The notes beneath the pieces were generated by a model. It saw nothing but the letters and a program-made list of their open reading frames with translations. It was not told the DNA's origin and made no database searches. The position numbers and the translations under genes were made by a program. A DNA stretch of 64,000 bases from Cupriavidus basilensis (GTDB lineage Bacteria > Pseudomonadota > Gammaproteobacteria > Burkholderiales > Burkholderiaceae). Numbering within the stretch: the first letter of the stretch is position 1; every line of letters starts with the position of its first letter. The stretch covers positions 1-64,000 of the forward strand of contig NZ_BBQM01000030.1 in NCBI RefSeq assembly GCF_000876015.1. Direction: 5' to 3'. Positions 1 through 8,912 of the stretch are shown piece by piece.

Positions 1-8
1 CGCACATC

Positions 9-206
9 ATGAACCTCCTATCCCGCCTCGACTCGCACAACGAGTTCACTGAAAGCGCCGAAGCCCGGCAGCTAAGAAAGGACGCCGCTGATGAGATTCG
101 GAGGCTCCGATACGCGCTCGACAACGCCAAAGGTCGCGCCGAAGCCGCAGAGATCAAAGCGAGCGCATTGGAGCGCCTAGTGACGCGCGACAACGGCAGG
201 AGATAA
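9..206 (+). CDS. small phage-type hypothetical protein
   Basis: A 65-residue, highly charged protein rich in Ala, Arg, Glu and Leu, with heptad-like spacing over residues 15-55 that suggests a helical coiled coil. I do not recognise a family. It is the first of five same-strand genes ending in the integrase and is followed by the next gene after only 9 bases, so it is probably co-transcribed as part of the integrated element. The true start could lie upstream of the window edge, because the frame is open for the few bases visible before the ATG. Function unknown. Confidence 0.5.
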   Translation: MNLLSRLDSHNEFTESAEARQLRKDAADEIRRLRYALDNAKGRAEAAEIKASALERLVTRDNGRR

Positions 207-215
207 GGGGCAAAG

Positions 216-767
216 ATGAAAGCCTGGACACATTGGACAGAAGAAGACGACGCCAAACTGCGCGAGCATTGGGCGAATGGCATCCCTGTGCGAAAGTGGT
301 TCACCGACTTCCCGGGCAGAAGCCAATCCTCGATCTTCTGCCGGGCGCATGCTCTTGGCCTTCCCGCACGCAACAAAACAGTAAAGCGCGATGAATGCGT
401 GACATGGCGCATGATTCAGCGCGTGCTTTCCGATGGAGTGGCGAGGTCAGCCAAAGAAATCTCTATCCTCACCGGCTTCCACAGTGCCTATATCTCACTT
501 CAACTAAAGCGTCACCATCCAGAACATCTGCATATCGTTGGATGGGTTGGGCACCGCATGAAGATGCCGCGGTGGATACTTGGCCCTGGCGAAGATACGC
601 CGAAGCCGGCGCCGATCTCGCATAGTGCGGCATCGGCGAAATGGCGCAAGAAGATACTGAATGAACGGCCGGAAATGATCGATGCTAAGAACGCACGCAG
701 GCGCTTGCGATATGCCGAGCGTGCCGGGACTTTGATCCGCCGCGACCCAGCTGCGGCGTGGATCTAG
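216..767 (+). CDS. phage-type hypothetical protein with SANT/GcrA-like N terminus
   Basis: A 183-residue basic protein. Residues 4-50 (WTHWTEEDDAKLREHW, then a Ser/Ile-rich helix) have the spacing of a SANT/GcrA-like helix-turn-helix as found in phage regulators; the rest has a second helix-rich block (about 65-100) and a very basic tail. This suggests DNA binding, but no specific family is certain. An AAGGGG ribosome-binding site precedes the ATG. It sits in a tight same-strand series leading to the integrase. Confidence 0.5.
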   Translation: MKAWTHWTEEDDAKLREHWANGIPVRKWFTDFPGRSQSSIFCRAHALGLPARNKTVKRDECVTWRMIQRVLSDGVARSAKEISILTGFHSAYISLQLKRHHPEHLHIVGWVGHRMKMPRWILGPGEDTPKPAPISHSAASAKWRKKILNERPEMIDAKNARRRLRYAERAGTLIRRDPAAAWI

Positions 768-776
768 GGGAACGAG

Positions 777-995
777 ATGAGCAACATGACACTATCGCCA
801 GATGAATTGAAAGAACTGACGCATAGGTGCCGTCCCGGTGCGCAGGCGCGTGCGCTTCGGGCTATGGGTATCGAGCACAAGGTGAGACCAGACGGCAGCG
901 TGGCCGTATTGCGGTCGCACGTTGAGGGGCAGATGGGGGCTCCGAAGGAACGCGCAAAGGTGGCATCGTGGGAACCGAATTGGGGGGCGGCGTGA
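777..995 (+). CDS. DUF4224-like small phage protein
   Basis: A 72-residue protein with a LSPDELKELTHRCRPGAQAR start and a following VRPDGSVAVLRSHVE block. That is the layout of DUF4224 proteins, small presumed DNA-binding proteins found next to phage integrases. Its TGA overlaps the GTG start of the next gene (GTGA at 992-995), so the two are translationally coupled. The role is inferred from neighbourhood only, possibly excision or regulation of the integrated element. Confidence 0.6.
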   Translation: MSNMTLSPDELKELTHRCRPGAQARALRAMGIEHKVRPDGSVAVLRSHVEGQMGAPKERAKVASWEPNWGAA

Positions 996-1393
996 ATACT
1001 ACGCGAGAAGAACGACGCGCACTGCTGCGTGAGAATTCGAAGCAGCCGAAGTACCTGGTGCCAGTTGAGGGATGGCAGTACAGCAGCCATATTCCTGATG
1101 GCCTTATCGAAGTCTGGCGCTCGCGAGAATTCCTCGTGCAGATCTTCCGTGAAGGCGAAGGCATCGTCCGCGCATCCGTCAATCGAACGACGATTGATGC
1201 TTCGTCTGGTCGCTGGCACGATTCGATCTCATGGGACGAATTGCAGCGCATCAAGCGGGAGATTGGGCGCGGCCACATGGATGCCGTCGAGGTCTATCCG
1301 AACGATAGCGATGTCGTGAACGTGGCGAACATGCGGCACCTCTGGATCTTCGCGGATCCGCTTCCGTACAAGTGGAGCAAGAATGCCACGTAA
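992..1393 (+). CDS. phage-type hypothetical protein upstream of integrase
   Basis: About 133 residues. I chose the GTG at 992 because it overlaps the previous stop as GTGA; a GTG at 968 in the same frame is the alternative. The middle (residues about 20-110) is a compact alpha/beta sequence with FLVQIFREG, ISWDELQRIKREIG and DAVEVYPN segments, the pattern seen in small phage proteins encoded just upstream of integrases. Function unknown. The gene overlaps the integrase start by 11 bases, again indicating one transcript. Confidence 0.5.
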   Translation: MNTTREERRALLRENSKQPKYLVPVEGWQYSSHIPDGLIEVWRSREFLVQIFREGEGIVRASVNRTTIDASSGRWHDSISWDELQRIKREIGRGHMDAVEVYPNDSDVVNVANMRHLWIFADPLPYKWSKNAT

Positions 1394-2435
1394 GCGTAAC
1401 CCCGAGAACCAGGGCCTGCCGACGCGCTGGCGGCAGCGCCGTGGCGCCTACTACTATCAGGTCCCGCCAGGCCTGGAAGCAATGTGGGATGGGAAGAAGG
1501 AATTCCGGCTCGGCGCGTCGCTGCCAGAAGCGTACAAGGTCTGGGCCGAACGCCTGGCCAGCCCCGAGGACACGCGCACGATCGCTCAACTGCTGGACCG
1601 GTACTCGCTCCAGGTCGTGCCCACGAAGGCCCCCAGCACGCGAGTGCAGAACCAGGTGGCGATCAAGCGCCTGCGCGCCGTGCTCGGCAACGCCCCCATC
1701 TCTTGGGTCCGGCCCCAGGTGATCTACCAGTACATCGAGCACCGGCAATCGAAGGTCGCAGCGCGCCGCGAGATTGAGATCCTGTCGCATGCTTTCACCA
1801 AGGCGGTCGAGTGGGGAATCATCGACAGGCACCCGTTCAAGGGCGAGGTGCGCCTGGCCGGCGAGAAGGCGCGCACGCGCTACGTGGAGGACTGGGAGAT
1901 CGTCGAATGCCTGTCGCTGGAGTCGAAACGCAAAGCGGGCAGCGTTCTCGCGGTGCAGGCCTACATCCGGATCAAGCTGATCACCGGCCTACGCCGCGGG
2001 GATCTGCTGCGCCTGACCATGTCCGACCTGCAGGAGGACGGCATTCACGTCACACCGGCGAAGACGGCCGGCAGCACCGCAAAGCGGATTATCCTGGCCT
2101 GGACGGACGAGCTGCGTGCCAGCGTCGAAATGGCCAAACAGGCGCGGCCGGTGCGTATCTCACCCTGGCTCTTCTGCAATCGCGACGGGCAGTCCTATCT
2201 CAATGAGGAAACGGGCCGGGCCGGCGGGTGGGATTCGATGTGGCGCGGCTTCATGGAGCGCGCGCTGAAGGAGACGGGGATAAAAGTGCGCTTCAACGAG
2301 CACGACCTGCGCGCGAAATGCGCAAGCGATGCAGCTACATTGGAGCATGCGCGGGCGCTGATGGCCCACGCTGACAGCAGGATCACGGACCGGGTGTATC
2401 GGCGCAAACCTGAGTTGGTGCAGCCTCTGCGGTAG
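1383..2435 (+). CDS. int: tyrosine-recombinase phage integrase
   Basis: A 350-residue site-specific recombinase that would integrate and excise the element on its left. The catalytic set is visible: Arg204 (TGLRRGD), Lys227 (TPAKTAG), His307/Arg310 (EHDLR), His329 (LMAHAD) and nucleophile Tyr339 (DRVYRRK). Residues 60-160 look like the SAM-like core-binding domain and the N terminus like an arm-binding segment. Its stop lies 75 bases from the 3' end of a tRNA-Ser gene, the usual place for an attachment site. Length and motifs are those of an intact integrase. Confidence 0.9.
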   Translation: MPRKRNPENQGLPTRWRQRRGAYYYQVPPGLEAMWDGKKEFRLGASLPEAYKVWAERLASPEDTRTIAQLLDRYSLQVVPTKAPSTRVQNQVAIKRLRAVLGNAPISWVRPQVIYQYIEHRQSKVAARREIEILSHAFTKAVEWGIIDRHPFKGEVRLAGEKARTRYVEDWEIVECLSLESKRKAGSVLAVQAYIRIKLITGLRRGDLLRLTMSDLQEDGIHVTPAKTAGSTAKRIILAWTDELRASVEMAKQARPVRISPWLFCNRDGQSYLNEETGRAGGWDSMWRGFMERALKETGIKVRFNEHDLRAKCASDAATLEHARALMAHADSRITDRVYRRKPELVQPLR

Positions 2436-2509
2436 TGGCTGAATAGGACACCGCCAAATCTATAGGGCGCCATCAGCAACAACTAACCCGCAAAGCCATA
2501 TGGAATCAG

Positions 2510-2600
2510 TGGCGGAGAGAGGGGGATTCGAACCCCCGATAGGCTATTAACCTATACACGCTTTCCAGGCGTGCGACTTAAACCACTCATCCATCTCTCC
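2510..2600 (-). tRNA. serX: tRNA-Ser(GGA)
   Basis: Read on the minus strand, this folds as a class II tRNA: acceptor GGAGAGA/TCTCTCC, a D arm with GGTTTAAG, anticodon loop CTGGAAA (anticodon GGA), a long variable arm, T loop TTCGAAT, discriminator G and an encoded CCA. It decodes UCC/UCU serine codons. Its 3' end points at the integrase gene, so the last bases of the tRNA are the probable attachment core of the element to the left. The symbol is a convenience label. Confidence 0.93.
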
Positions 2601-2660
2601 GGGAAGTCGGCGATTATAACAGACTTGTCCGGCAATTCCAGTGTTTCGTGAAGCGGTCCG

Positions 2661-4712
2661 TCAGCCACGTCGCAGGTAGGTCACGAGGCGGTCGATCACG
2701 GGCGCGTTGCGCGGGGTCAGCAGGCTGACGAGGATGGCGACGGCGAAGCCGGCGGGGACGCCGAAGGCGCCTGACGCGATGGGGTCGACGCCGAACCAGC
2801 GGTTGCCGAAGATGCCGGTCATGCGGGTGAAGAACGGGTAGTTGACGAAGATGTAGTAGACCGCCACGCCGAGGCCGGCGGTCATGCCGGCGACCGCGCC
2901 GGCGGCGGTGGTGCGGCGCCAGAAGATGGCGAGCACGAGTACCGGGAAGAAGCTGGAGGCGGCCAGCGAGAAGGCGGCGCCGACCAGGAAGAGGATGTTG
3001 CCGGGCCGCAGCGAGGTGACGTACGAGGCGAACAGCGCGACGCCGAGCAGGACGATCTTGGCGGTGGTGACGCGCCGCTGGTGGCTCGCGGTGCGGTCGA
3101 TCATGTGATAGAAGACGTCGTGCGAGAGCGCGTTGGCGATGGTGAGCAGCAGGCCGTCGGCAGTGGAGAGCGCCGCGGCGAGCGCGCCGGCGGCGACGAG
3201 GCCGGAGATGACGTAGGGCAGGCCGGCGATCTCGGGCGCGGCGAGCACGATCATGTCGGGCTGGATCAGGATCTCGGCCCACTGCACGATGCCGTCGCCG
3301 TTGACGTCGCGGATGCCGAACACGGGCGGGTCGACCTTGCGCCATTGCACTACCCACTGCGGCAGTTCGGCGTAGGGAGTGCCGACCAGGTGCTGGAAGA
3401 ATTCGTATTTCACCAGCGCGGCGAGCGTGGGCGCGGAGACGTAGAGCAGCGCGATGCAGAACACGGCCCAGGCCACGGAGCTGCGCGTTTCCTTGACCGA
3501 CGGCGTGGTGTAGAGGCGCGTGAGGATGTGCGGCAGGCTGGCGGTGCCGAGCATCAGGCAGAACACGAGCAGCACGAAGTTGAGGCGCTTGGTCTTGCGC
3601 TCCTGCTCGGAGGCGGAGGGATAGGGTTCGGTGGAGGGCGTGGACGGCTGGCTGCGCGCGAGCGCTTCTTCGCGCTGCTGGCTCCATTGCAGCTGCGCCG
3701 CGGCGACGTCGCGCGGGAATTCGATGCGCTCGCGCTCGACGGTCTTGATCTCGCGCAGCGGCGCGTTGCGCAGGCGCAGTTCCTGCAGCCGCGCGGACAG
3801 CGCGTCGCGTTCCTCGGCGAACGACTGCGGCAGCCGGGCGATGCGTTCCTGCATGCGGATGGCCTGCTGGCGGTAGAACTCGCGCACGACCTGCTCGGCC
3901 GGGTCGCGCTCTATCTCGCGCTCGCGCGTGTCGAGCTGCGAGAGCAGCTTGCCATAGCTGAGCTGGGGCAGCGCGTCGTGATGATGTTTCCACGCGATCA
4001 TCGACACCGTGACCAGGAAGGCGACGATCAGCATGATGTATTGCGCGACCTGGGTCCACGTGACCGCGCGCATGCCGCCGAGGAACGAGCAGACCAGGAT
4101 GCCGGCCAGGCCGAAGAACACGCCGACGGCGAACTCCACGCCGATGAAGCGCGTGACGATCAGCCCTACGCCCTGGATCTGCGCCACCAGGTAGACGAAG
4201 GAGCAGAGCGAGGCGGCCAGCACGGCGATCGCGCGCACCGGCAGGTTGCCGCCGGGCTTGCCGTTGCCGTAGCGCGCGGCGAGGAAGTCGGGGATGGTGT
4301 AGCCGCCGTACTTGCGCAGGTAGGGCGCGAGCAGGAAGGCGACCAGGCAGTAGCCGCCGGTCCAGCCCATCACGTAGGCGAGCCCTTCGTAGCCCGAGGC
4401 GAACAGAATGCCGGCCAGGCCGATGAAGGACGCGGCGCTCATCCAGTCGGCGGCGATGGCCATGCCGTTGAACATGGCGGGCACGCGGCGCCCCGCCACG
4501 TAGTATTCATTGAGGTCGGAGGTGCGGCAGATCAGCCCGATGCACGCATAGATGGCGATGGTGACGAACAGGAAGACGTAGCCGAGCCAGAGCGCGTCGC
4601 CGCTGGAATGCTCCAGCAGGCCCATCATGCCGATGAACGTGAAGAGGCCGACGGTGAACAAGCCGTAGTAGAGCAGCAGCCGGCGGCGGAAGCGCGACTG
4701 TTCGTCGGGCAT
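2661..4712 (-). CDS. sodium:solute symporter, VC_2705/acetate-permease type
   Basis: A 683-residue inner-membrane symporter, probably for acetate or another short carboxylate, with many hydrophobic helices and SSS-family motifs (residues 70-110, RRVPAMFNGMAIAADWMSAA; LSTADGLLLTIANALSHD near 510-530). It is longer than a typical 500-550-residue member because of a charged coiled-coil-like insertion at about 250-375. It also has an EF-hand-like loop DVNGDGIVQWAE at 469-480. It lies 87 bases downstream of acs on the same strand, which fits acetate uptake coupled to activation. The start gives MPDEQ, after which the first membrane helix follows at about 12. Confidence 0.85.
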   Translation of the reverse strand: MPDEQSRFRRRLLLYYGLFTVGLFTFIGMMGLLEHSSGDALWLGYVFLFVTIAIYACIGLICRTSDLNEYYVAGRRVPAMFNGMAIAADWMSAASFIGLAGILFASGYEGLAYVMGWTGGYCLVAFLLAPYLRKYGGYTIPDFLAARYGNGKPGGNLPVRAIAVLAASLCSFVYLVAQIQGVGLIVTRFIGVEFAVGVFFGLAGILVCSFLGGMRAVTWTQVAQYIMLIVAFLVTVSMIAWKHHHDALPQLSYGKLLSQLDTREREIERDPAEQVVREFYRQQAIRMQERIARLPQSFAEERDALSARLQELRLRNAPLREIKTVERERIEFPRDVAAAQLQWSQQREEALARSQPSTPSTEPYPSASEQERKTKRLNFVLLVFCLMLGTASLPHILTRLYTTPSVKETRSSVAWAVFCIALLYVSAPTLAALVKYEFFQHLVGTPYAELPQWVVQWRKVDPPVFGIRDVNGDGIVQWAEILIQPDMIVLAAPEIAGLPYVISGLVAAGALAAALSTADGLLLTIANALSHDVFYHMIDRTASHQRRVTTAKIVLLGVALFASYVTSLRPGNILFLVGAAFSLAASSFFPVLVLAIFWRRTTAAGAVAGMTAGLGVAVYYIFVNYPFFTRMTGIFGNRWFGVDPIASGAFGVPAGFAVAILVSLLTPRNAPVIDRLVTYLRRG

Positions 4713-4749
4713 GGGATGCGTGGTTGGACTGGCGCCGCGGATGCGGAAA

Positions 4750-4786
4750 CGGCCGGCCGGCACGCGCGTGGCGTACCGGCCGGCCG
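4750..4786. repeat. GC-rich inverted repeat between acs and the symporter
   Basis: The 87-base gap holds two copies of CGGCCGGCCGG in inverted arrangement (4750-4760 and 4776-4786), able to form a strong hairpin. No T tract follows, so it may act as a partial terminator or mRNA-processing element setting the acs to symporter ratio rather than a full terminator. Confidence 0.45.
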
Positions 4787-4799
4787 GTGCGTGCCCTGC

Positions 4800-6782
4800 T
4801 TACTGGACCTGCTTGAGCTGGTCCAGGATGGCGGGGTTTTCCAGGGTCGAGGTGTCCTGGGTGATTTCCTCGTTCTTGGCCAGCGAGCGCAACAGGCGCC
4901 GCATGATCTTGCCGGAGCGGGTCTTGGGCAGGTTGTCGCCGAAGCGGATGTCCTTGGGCTTGGCGATCGGGCCGATCTCCTTGCCGACCCAGTTGCGCAG
5001 CTCGGTGGCGATCTGCTTGGCTTCTTCCTCGGTCGGGCGCGAGCGCTTGAGCACCACGAAGGCGCAGATGGCCTCGCCGGTCATGTCGTCGGGGCGGCCC
5101 ACCACGGCGGCCTCGGCCACGATCGGGTTGGACACCAGCGCCGACTCGATCTCCATCGTGCCCATGCGGTGGCCCGAGACGTTGAGCACGTCGTCGATGC
5201 GGCCCATGATGGTGAAGTAGCCGGTTTCCTTGTCGCGGATCGAGCCGTCGCCGGCAAGGTAGAGCTTGCCGCCGAGTTCCTCCGGGAAGTAGCTCTTCTT
5301 GAAGCGGTCCGGATCGCCCCAGATGGTGCGGATCATCGACGGCCACGGGCGCTTGACGACCAGGATGCCGCCGCTGCCGTTGGGCACGTCCTGGCCGGTC
5401 TCGTCGACGATGGCGGCGATGATGCCGGGCAGCGGCAAGGTGCACGAGCCCGGCACCAGCGGCGTGGCGCCCGGCAGCGGCGTGATCATGTGGCCGCCGG
5501 TCTCGGTCTGCCAGAAGGTGTCCACGATCGGGCAGCGCTCGTTGCCGATATTGTGGTGGTACCACATCCAGGCTTCCGGGTTGATCGGTTCGCCCACGGT
5601 GCCGAGCAGGCGCAGGCTGGACAGGTCGTACTGCTTCGGATGGACCTTCTCGTCGGCGTCGGCGGCCTTGATCAGCGAGCGGATCGCGGTCGGCGCGGTG
5701 TAGAAGATGCTGACCTTGTGGCGCGCGATCATGTCCCAGAAGCGGCCGGCGTTGGGATACGTGGGCACGCCTTCGAACACCACCTGGGTGGCGCCGGCGG
5801 CGAGCGGGCCGTAGGCGATGTAGGTGTGGCCCGTGACCCAGCCGATGTCGGCGGTGCACCAGAACAGGTCGTCGGGCTTGATGTCGAAAGTCCACTTCAT
5901 CGTCATCAGCGCCCACAGCAGGTAGCCGCCGGTGCTGTGCTGCACGCCCTTGGGCTTGCCGGTGGAGCCGGAGGTGTAGAGCACGAACAGCGGGTGCTCG
6001 GCGCTGACCGGCTCGGCTTCGCAGGTCTCGGGCTGGCCCTTGGCGACGTCGTCCATCGCGCGGTCGCGGCCTTCGGTCCAGTTGACCTTGCCGCCGGTGC
6101 GGCGATACACGATGACGCTCTTGACGGCTTCGCAGCCACCCAGCGCGAGCGCTTCGTCGGCGATGGCCTTGAGCGGCAGCGCCTTGCCGCCGCGCATCTG
6201 CTCGTCGGCGGTGATCAGCGCGACCGCGCCGACGTCCACCAGACGTTCCTGCAGCGACTTGGCGGAGAAGCCGCCGAACACCACCGAGTGGGTGGCGCCG
6301 ATGCGCGCGCAGGCCTGCATGGCCACCACGCCTTCGACCGACATCGGCATGTAGATGACGACGCGGTCGCCCTTCCTGATGCCGAGCGCCTTGAGGCCGT
6401 TGGCGAACTGGCAGACCTTGGTGTGAAGCTGGCGGTAGGTGACTTTGCTGACGGCGCCGTCGTCGGCCTCGAACACGATCGCCACCTTGTCGGCGTTGCC
6501 GTTGGCGAGGTTGCGGTCGAGGCAGTTGTAGGAGGCGTTGAGCTCGCCGTCCTCGAACCATTTGTAGAACGGCGCGTTGCTTTCGTCGAGCACCTTGGTG
6601 AAAGGCTTGCTCCAGTGCAGCTGTTCGCGCGCATGCCGCGCCCAGAAGCCCTCGTAGTCACGCTCCGCTTCATCGCACAGCGCCCGGTAGGCCTCCATGC
6701 TTGGCACCGCGGCCTGCTTTGCGAACGACTCCGGGGGATTGAAAACGCGATGCTCCTGCATCACCGATTCGATGGCGGACAT
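4800..6782 (-). CDS. acs: acetyl-CoA synthetase
   Basis: A 660-residue AMP-forming ligase that activates acetate with ATP and CoA. Adenylate-forming motifs are present: [15 protein letters not shown] (P-loop-like), the [10 protein letters not shown] segment, the ATPase region around YLAGDG and [16 protein letters not shown], and the C-terminal [11 protein letters not shown] segment whose Lys is the family's acetylation-controlled residue. Length is normal for Acs. The ATG is supported by GGAGA eight bases upstream. It is first in an apparent operon with the symporter and is transcribed divergently from the DMT transporter gene. Confidence 0.97.
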   Translation of the reverse strand: MSAIESVMQEHRVFNPPESFAKQAAVPSMEAYRALCDEAERDYEGFWARHAREQLHWSKPFTKVLDESNAPFYKWFEDGELNASYNCLDRNLANGNADKVAIVFEADDGAVSKVTYRQLHTKVCQFANGLKALGIRKGDRVVIYMPMSVEGVVAMQACARIGATHSVVFGGFSAKSLQERLVDVGAVALITADEQMRGGKALPLKAIADEALALGGCEAVKSVIVYRRTGGKVNWTEGRDRAMDDVAKGQPETCEAEPVSAEHPLFVLYTSGSTGKPKGVQHSTGGYLLWALMTMKWTFDIKPDDLFWCTADIGWVTGHTYIAYGPLAAGATQVVFEGVPTYPNAGRFWDMIARHKVSIFYTAPTAIRSLIKAADADEKVHPKQYDLSSLRLLGTVGEPINPEAWMWYHHNIGNERCPIVDTFWQTETGGHMITPLPGATPLVPGSCTLPLPGIIAAIVDETGQDVPNGSGGILVVKRPWPSMIRTIWGDPDRFKKSYFPEELGGKLYLAGDGSIRDKETGYFTIMGRIDDVLNVSGHRMGTMEIESALVSNPIVAEAAVVGRPDDMTGEAICAFVVLKRSRPTEEEAKQIATELRNWVGKEIGPIAKPKDIRFGDNLPKTRSGKIMRRLLRSLAKNEEITQDTSTLENPAILDQLKQVQ

Positions 6783-7071
6783 TTGTTTGTCTCCTGATAT
6801 GGTGTGGCTGCGTGGCTGCAAACTTACGCCCGACGGCTTACTTAAACCTGACGTGCCGCCGGGGGTTTTCAGGCCCCCGCCGGGCCGGGTCCGGCTGCTG
6901 CAATGCAGCATGCCGCTTGCGTGCGGCGCAGCATCGGCGAGCGTTGCGCCGGCAACGCGGGTGGCGCGATCGCGGCGCCCGCATGCCGATGTGCAGCCTT
7001 CTCCATTAGGCTAGCACAGCTATAATGCCGCGAGCCCTATTCCGAACACGGCGCTGCGACATTCGCGGAGT

Positions 7072-8073
7072 TTGCGCGCGCCGCACGCCGCCCGCCGAGC
7101 CGACTTGGCCGTCCACGACTTGCCCGTCCACTCCCTCCTCCTGATCGCCGCGATGGCCCTGGTCGGCAGCAATGTCGGACTGGGCAAGGCCATCGTGGCC
7201 TACGTGCCGATCCTGCTGTTCGCGCTGCTGCGCTTTGCCATCGCCATCGTGTGCCTGGCGCCGTGGTACCGGCCCGCGCGCATGCGCGCGGTGTCGCGCG
7301 GCGAGTGGCTCAACCTGTTCCTGCAGGCGTTCTTCGGCACCTTCCTGTTCACGCTGCTGATGCTGGGCGGCGTGCGCCTGACCAGCGCGATGGCCGCGGG
7401 CGTGATCACCAGCACCATCCCGGCCACGGTGGCGCTGCTGTCGTGGCTGGTCCTGCGCGAGCGGCTGTCGCGCCGCACCGTGCTGTCGGTGCTGCTGGCG
7501 GTGGCGGGCATCGCGGTGCTGAACGTGGCGCGCGGCACCGGGCACGGCGCCGGTGGCGGGACCGACGGCGGGCAGGCGCTGCTCGGCAACCTGATGATCA
7601 TGGGCGCGGTGATCTGCGAATCGGTCTACGTGATCCTGTCGCGGCGGCTGGCGCAGACGCTGGCGGCGATCGAGATCTGCGCCTACACGCACCTGATCGG
7701 CGGCCTGCTGATGCTGCCGCTGGGGCTGGTGCCGCTGCTCACGTTCGACATGGCCTCGGTCCCGCCCGGCATCTGGCTGATGCTGCTGTGGTACGCGCTG
7801 TCGGCCAGCATCTTCTCGTTCTGGCTGTGGATGAAGGGCGTGCGCCACGTGCCCGCGCAACTGGCCGGCGTGTTTACCGCGGTGCTGCCGGTCGCGGCGG
7901 CCACCTACGGCATCGTCTTCCTCGGCGAGACGCCGGGCTGGGCGCATGGCGTGGCGCTGGCCTGCGTGCTGACCGGCATCGTGCTGGCGAGCTGGCCCGG
8001 CCCGCTCGCCCGGCGCACGTGGCGCGACGGCGCCGGTGCGGCGGCCGGCGCCAGGCGGGATCGCGGCGGCTGA
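7072..8073 (+). CDS. DMT-superfamily (EamA) transporter
   Basis: About 320 residues with ten predicted membrane helices in two EamA repeats ([15 protein letters not shown] near 40-55; the second starts at [21 protein letters not shown]). Such proteins export metabolites, but the substrate cannot be read. The start is uncertain: TTG at 7072 opens the frame, and a TTG at 7105 giving [10 protein letters not shown] is also possible; neither has a clear ribosome-binding site. A TATAAT at 7021-7026 is a candidate -10 for this gene. It faces away from acs. Confidence 0.8.
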   Translation: MRAPHAARRADLAVHDLPVHSLLLIAAMALVGSNVGLGKAIVAYVPILLFALLRFAIAIVCLAPWYRPARMRAVSRGEWLNLFLQAFFGTFLFTLLMLGGVRLTSAMAAGVITSTIPATVALLSWLVLRERLSRRTVLSVLLAVAGIAVLNVARGTGHGAGGGTDGGQALLGNLMIMGAVICESVYVILSRRLAQTLAAIEICAYTHLIGGLLMLPLGLVPLLTFDMASVPPGIWLMLLWYALSASIFSFWLWMKGVRHVPAQLAGVFTAVLPVAAATYGIVFLGETPGWAHGVALACVLTGIVLASWPGPLARRTWRDGAGAAAGARRDRGG

Positions 8074-8170
8074 ACAGGTTGAAGGCCGGCCGGGGTGCAA
8101 AACGCGCGATTCGCGAAATATGCGCAATGTACAATTGCAACCCTTCCCTTACATTCCGCTTTCAACCCCA

Positions 8171-8713
8171 ATGGCATCGAATCCCATGTCGAACCAGCCC
8201 CGGCGGCTCGGCCCGCTGGCCAGCGTGATCTTTTCCTCGCGCTGGCTGCAGCTGCCGCTTTACCTCGGCCTGATCGTCGCGCAGGCGGTCTACGTCTATC
8301 ACTTCGGCGTGGAAGTCTGGCACCTGGTGGCGCACGCCACCGAATACGACGAGACCAAGTTCATGCTGGTGGTGCTGGGCCTGATCGACGTGGTGATGAT
8401 CTCCAACCTGCTGATCATGGTGATCGTGGGCGGCTACGAGACCTTCGTCTCGCGCCTGGGGCTGGACAACCATCCGGACGAGCCGGAATGGCTCGACCAC
8501 GTCAACGCCGGCGTGCTCAAGGTCAAGCTGTCGATGGCGCTGATCAGCATCTCGTCGATCCACCTGCTCAAGACCTTCATCGACGCCGACCAGCGCGCGC
8601 CGAACACCATCATGTGGCAGGTCATCATCCACCTCGCCTTCCTGCTCTCGGCGGTGGCGATGGCCTACGTCGACAAGCTGGTGTCGCACCCCGCGCCCGG
8701 CAAGGCGCACTGA
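8171..8713 (+). CDS. UPF0114/YqhA-family membrane protein
   Basis: A 180-residue integral membrane protein with the features of the TIGR00645/UPF0114 family: helix 1 at about 26-45, helix 2 ([20 protein letters not shown]) at about 65-85, a GGYETFVS motif after it, and a final helix before the C terminus. Function of the family is unknown. The start is the ATG giving MASNPMSNQ; an internal ATG five codons later is possible. A terminator-like hairpin follows 25 bases after the stop. Confidence 0.83.
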   Translation: MASNPMSNQPRRLGPLASVIFSSRWLQLPLYLGLIVAQAVYVYHFGVEVWHLVAHATEYDETKFMLVVLGLIDVVMISNLLIMVIVGGYETFVSRLGLDNHPDEPEWLDHVNAGVLKVKLSMALISISSIHLLKTFIDADQRAPNTIMWQVIIHLAFLLSAVAMAYVDKLVSHPAPGKAH

Positions 8714-8737
8714 AGGCGCTCCCGGCGAGGCCACCAG

Positions 8738-8764
8738 ACCGCGGCCCCGGCTGCGGTTTTTTTT
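8738..8764 (+). terminator. rho-independent terminator after UPF0114 gene
   Basis: Stem ACCGC/GCGGT (8738-8742 with 8753-8757) around a GC-rich loop, followed by a run of eight T. It ends the upstream membrane-protein transcript. Confidence 0.75.
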
Positions 8765-8912
8765 CGGCCTGCCGCCGGAACGCCCGGCGGGCCGCGCGAT
8801 GCGGCCCCGGCATCACCCGCGGCGTTGCCGGCATGCGCATGCGCGTGCCGCGACGCCGCCGCGCGGGTGTATCATTCCGAGTTGAATTTCCCCTCGCCTG
8901 TCCCCCACAAAA

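Noticed and set aside
3081-6797. A 1238-codon open frame on the plus strand opposite acs and the symporter
   Set aside because: It mirrors two well-recognised genes; it is His/Ala/Arg/Gly-rich with no family pattern, as expected for an antisense frame in high-GC DNA.
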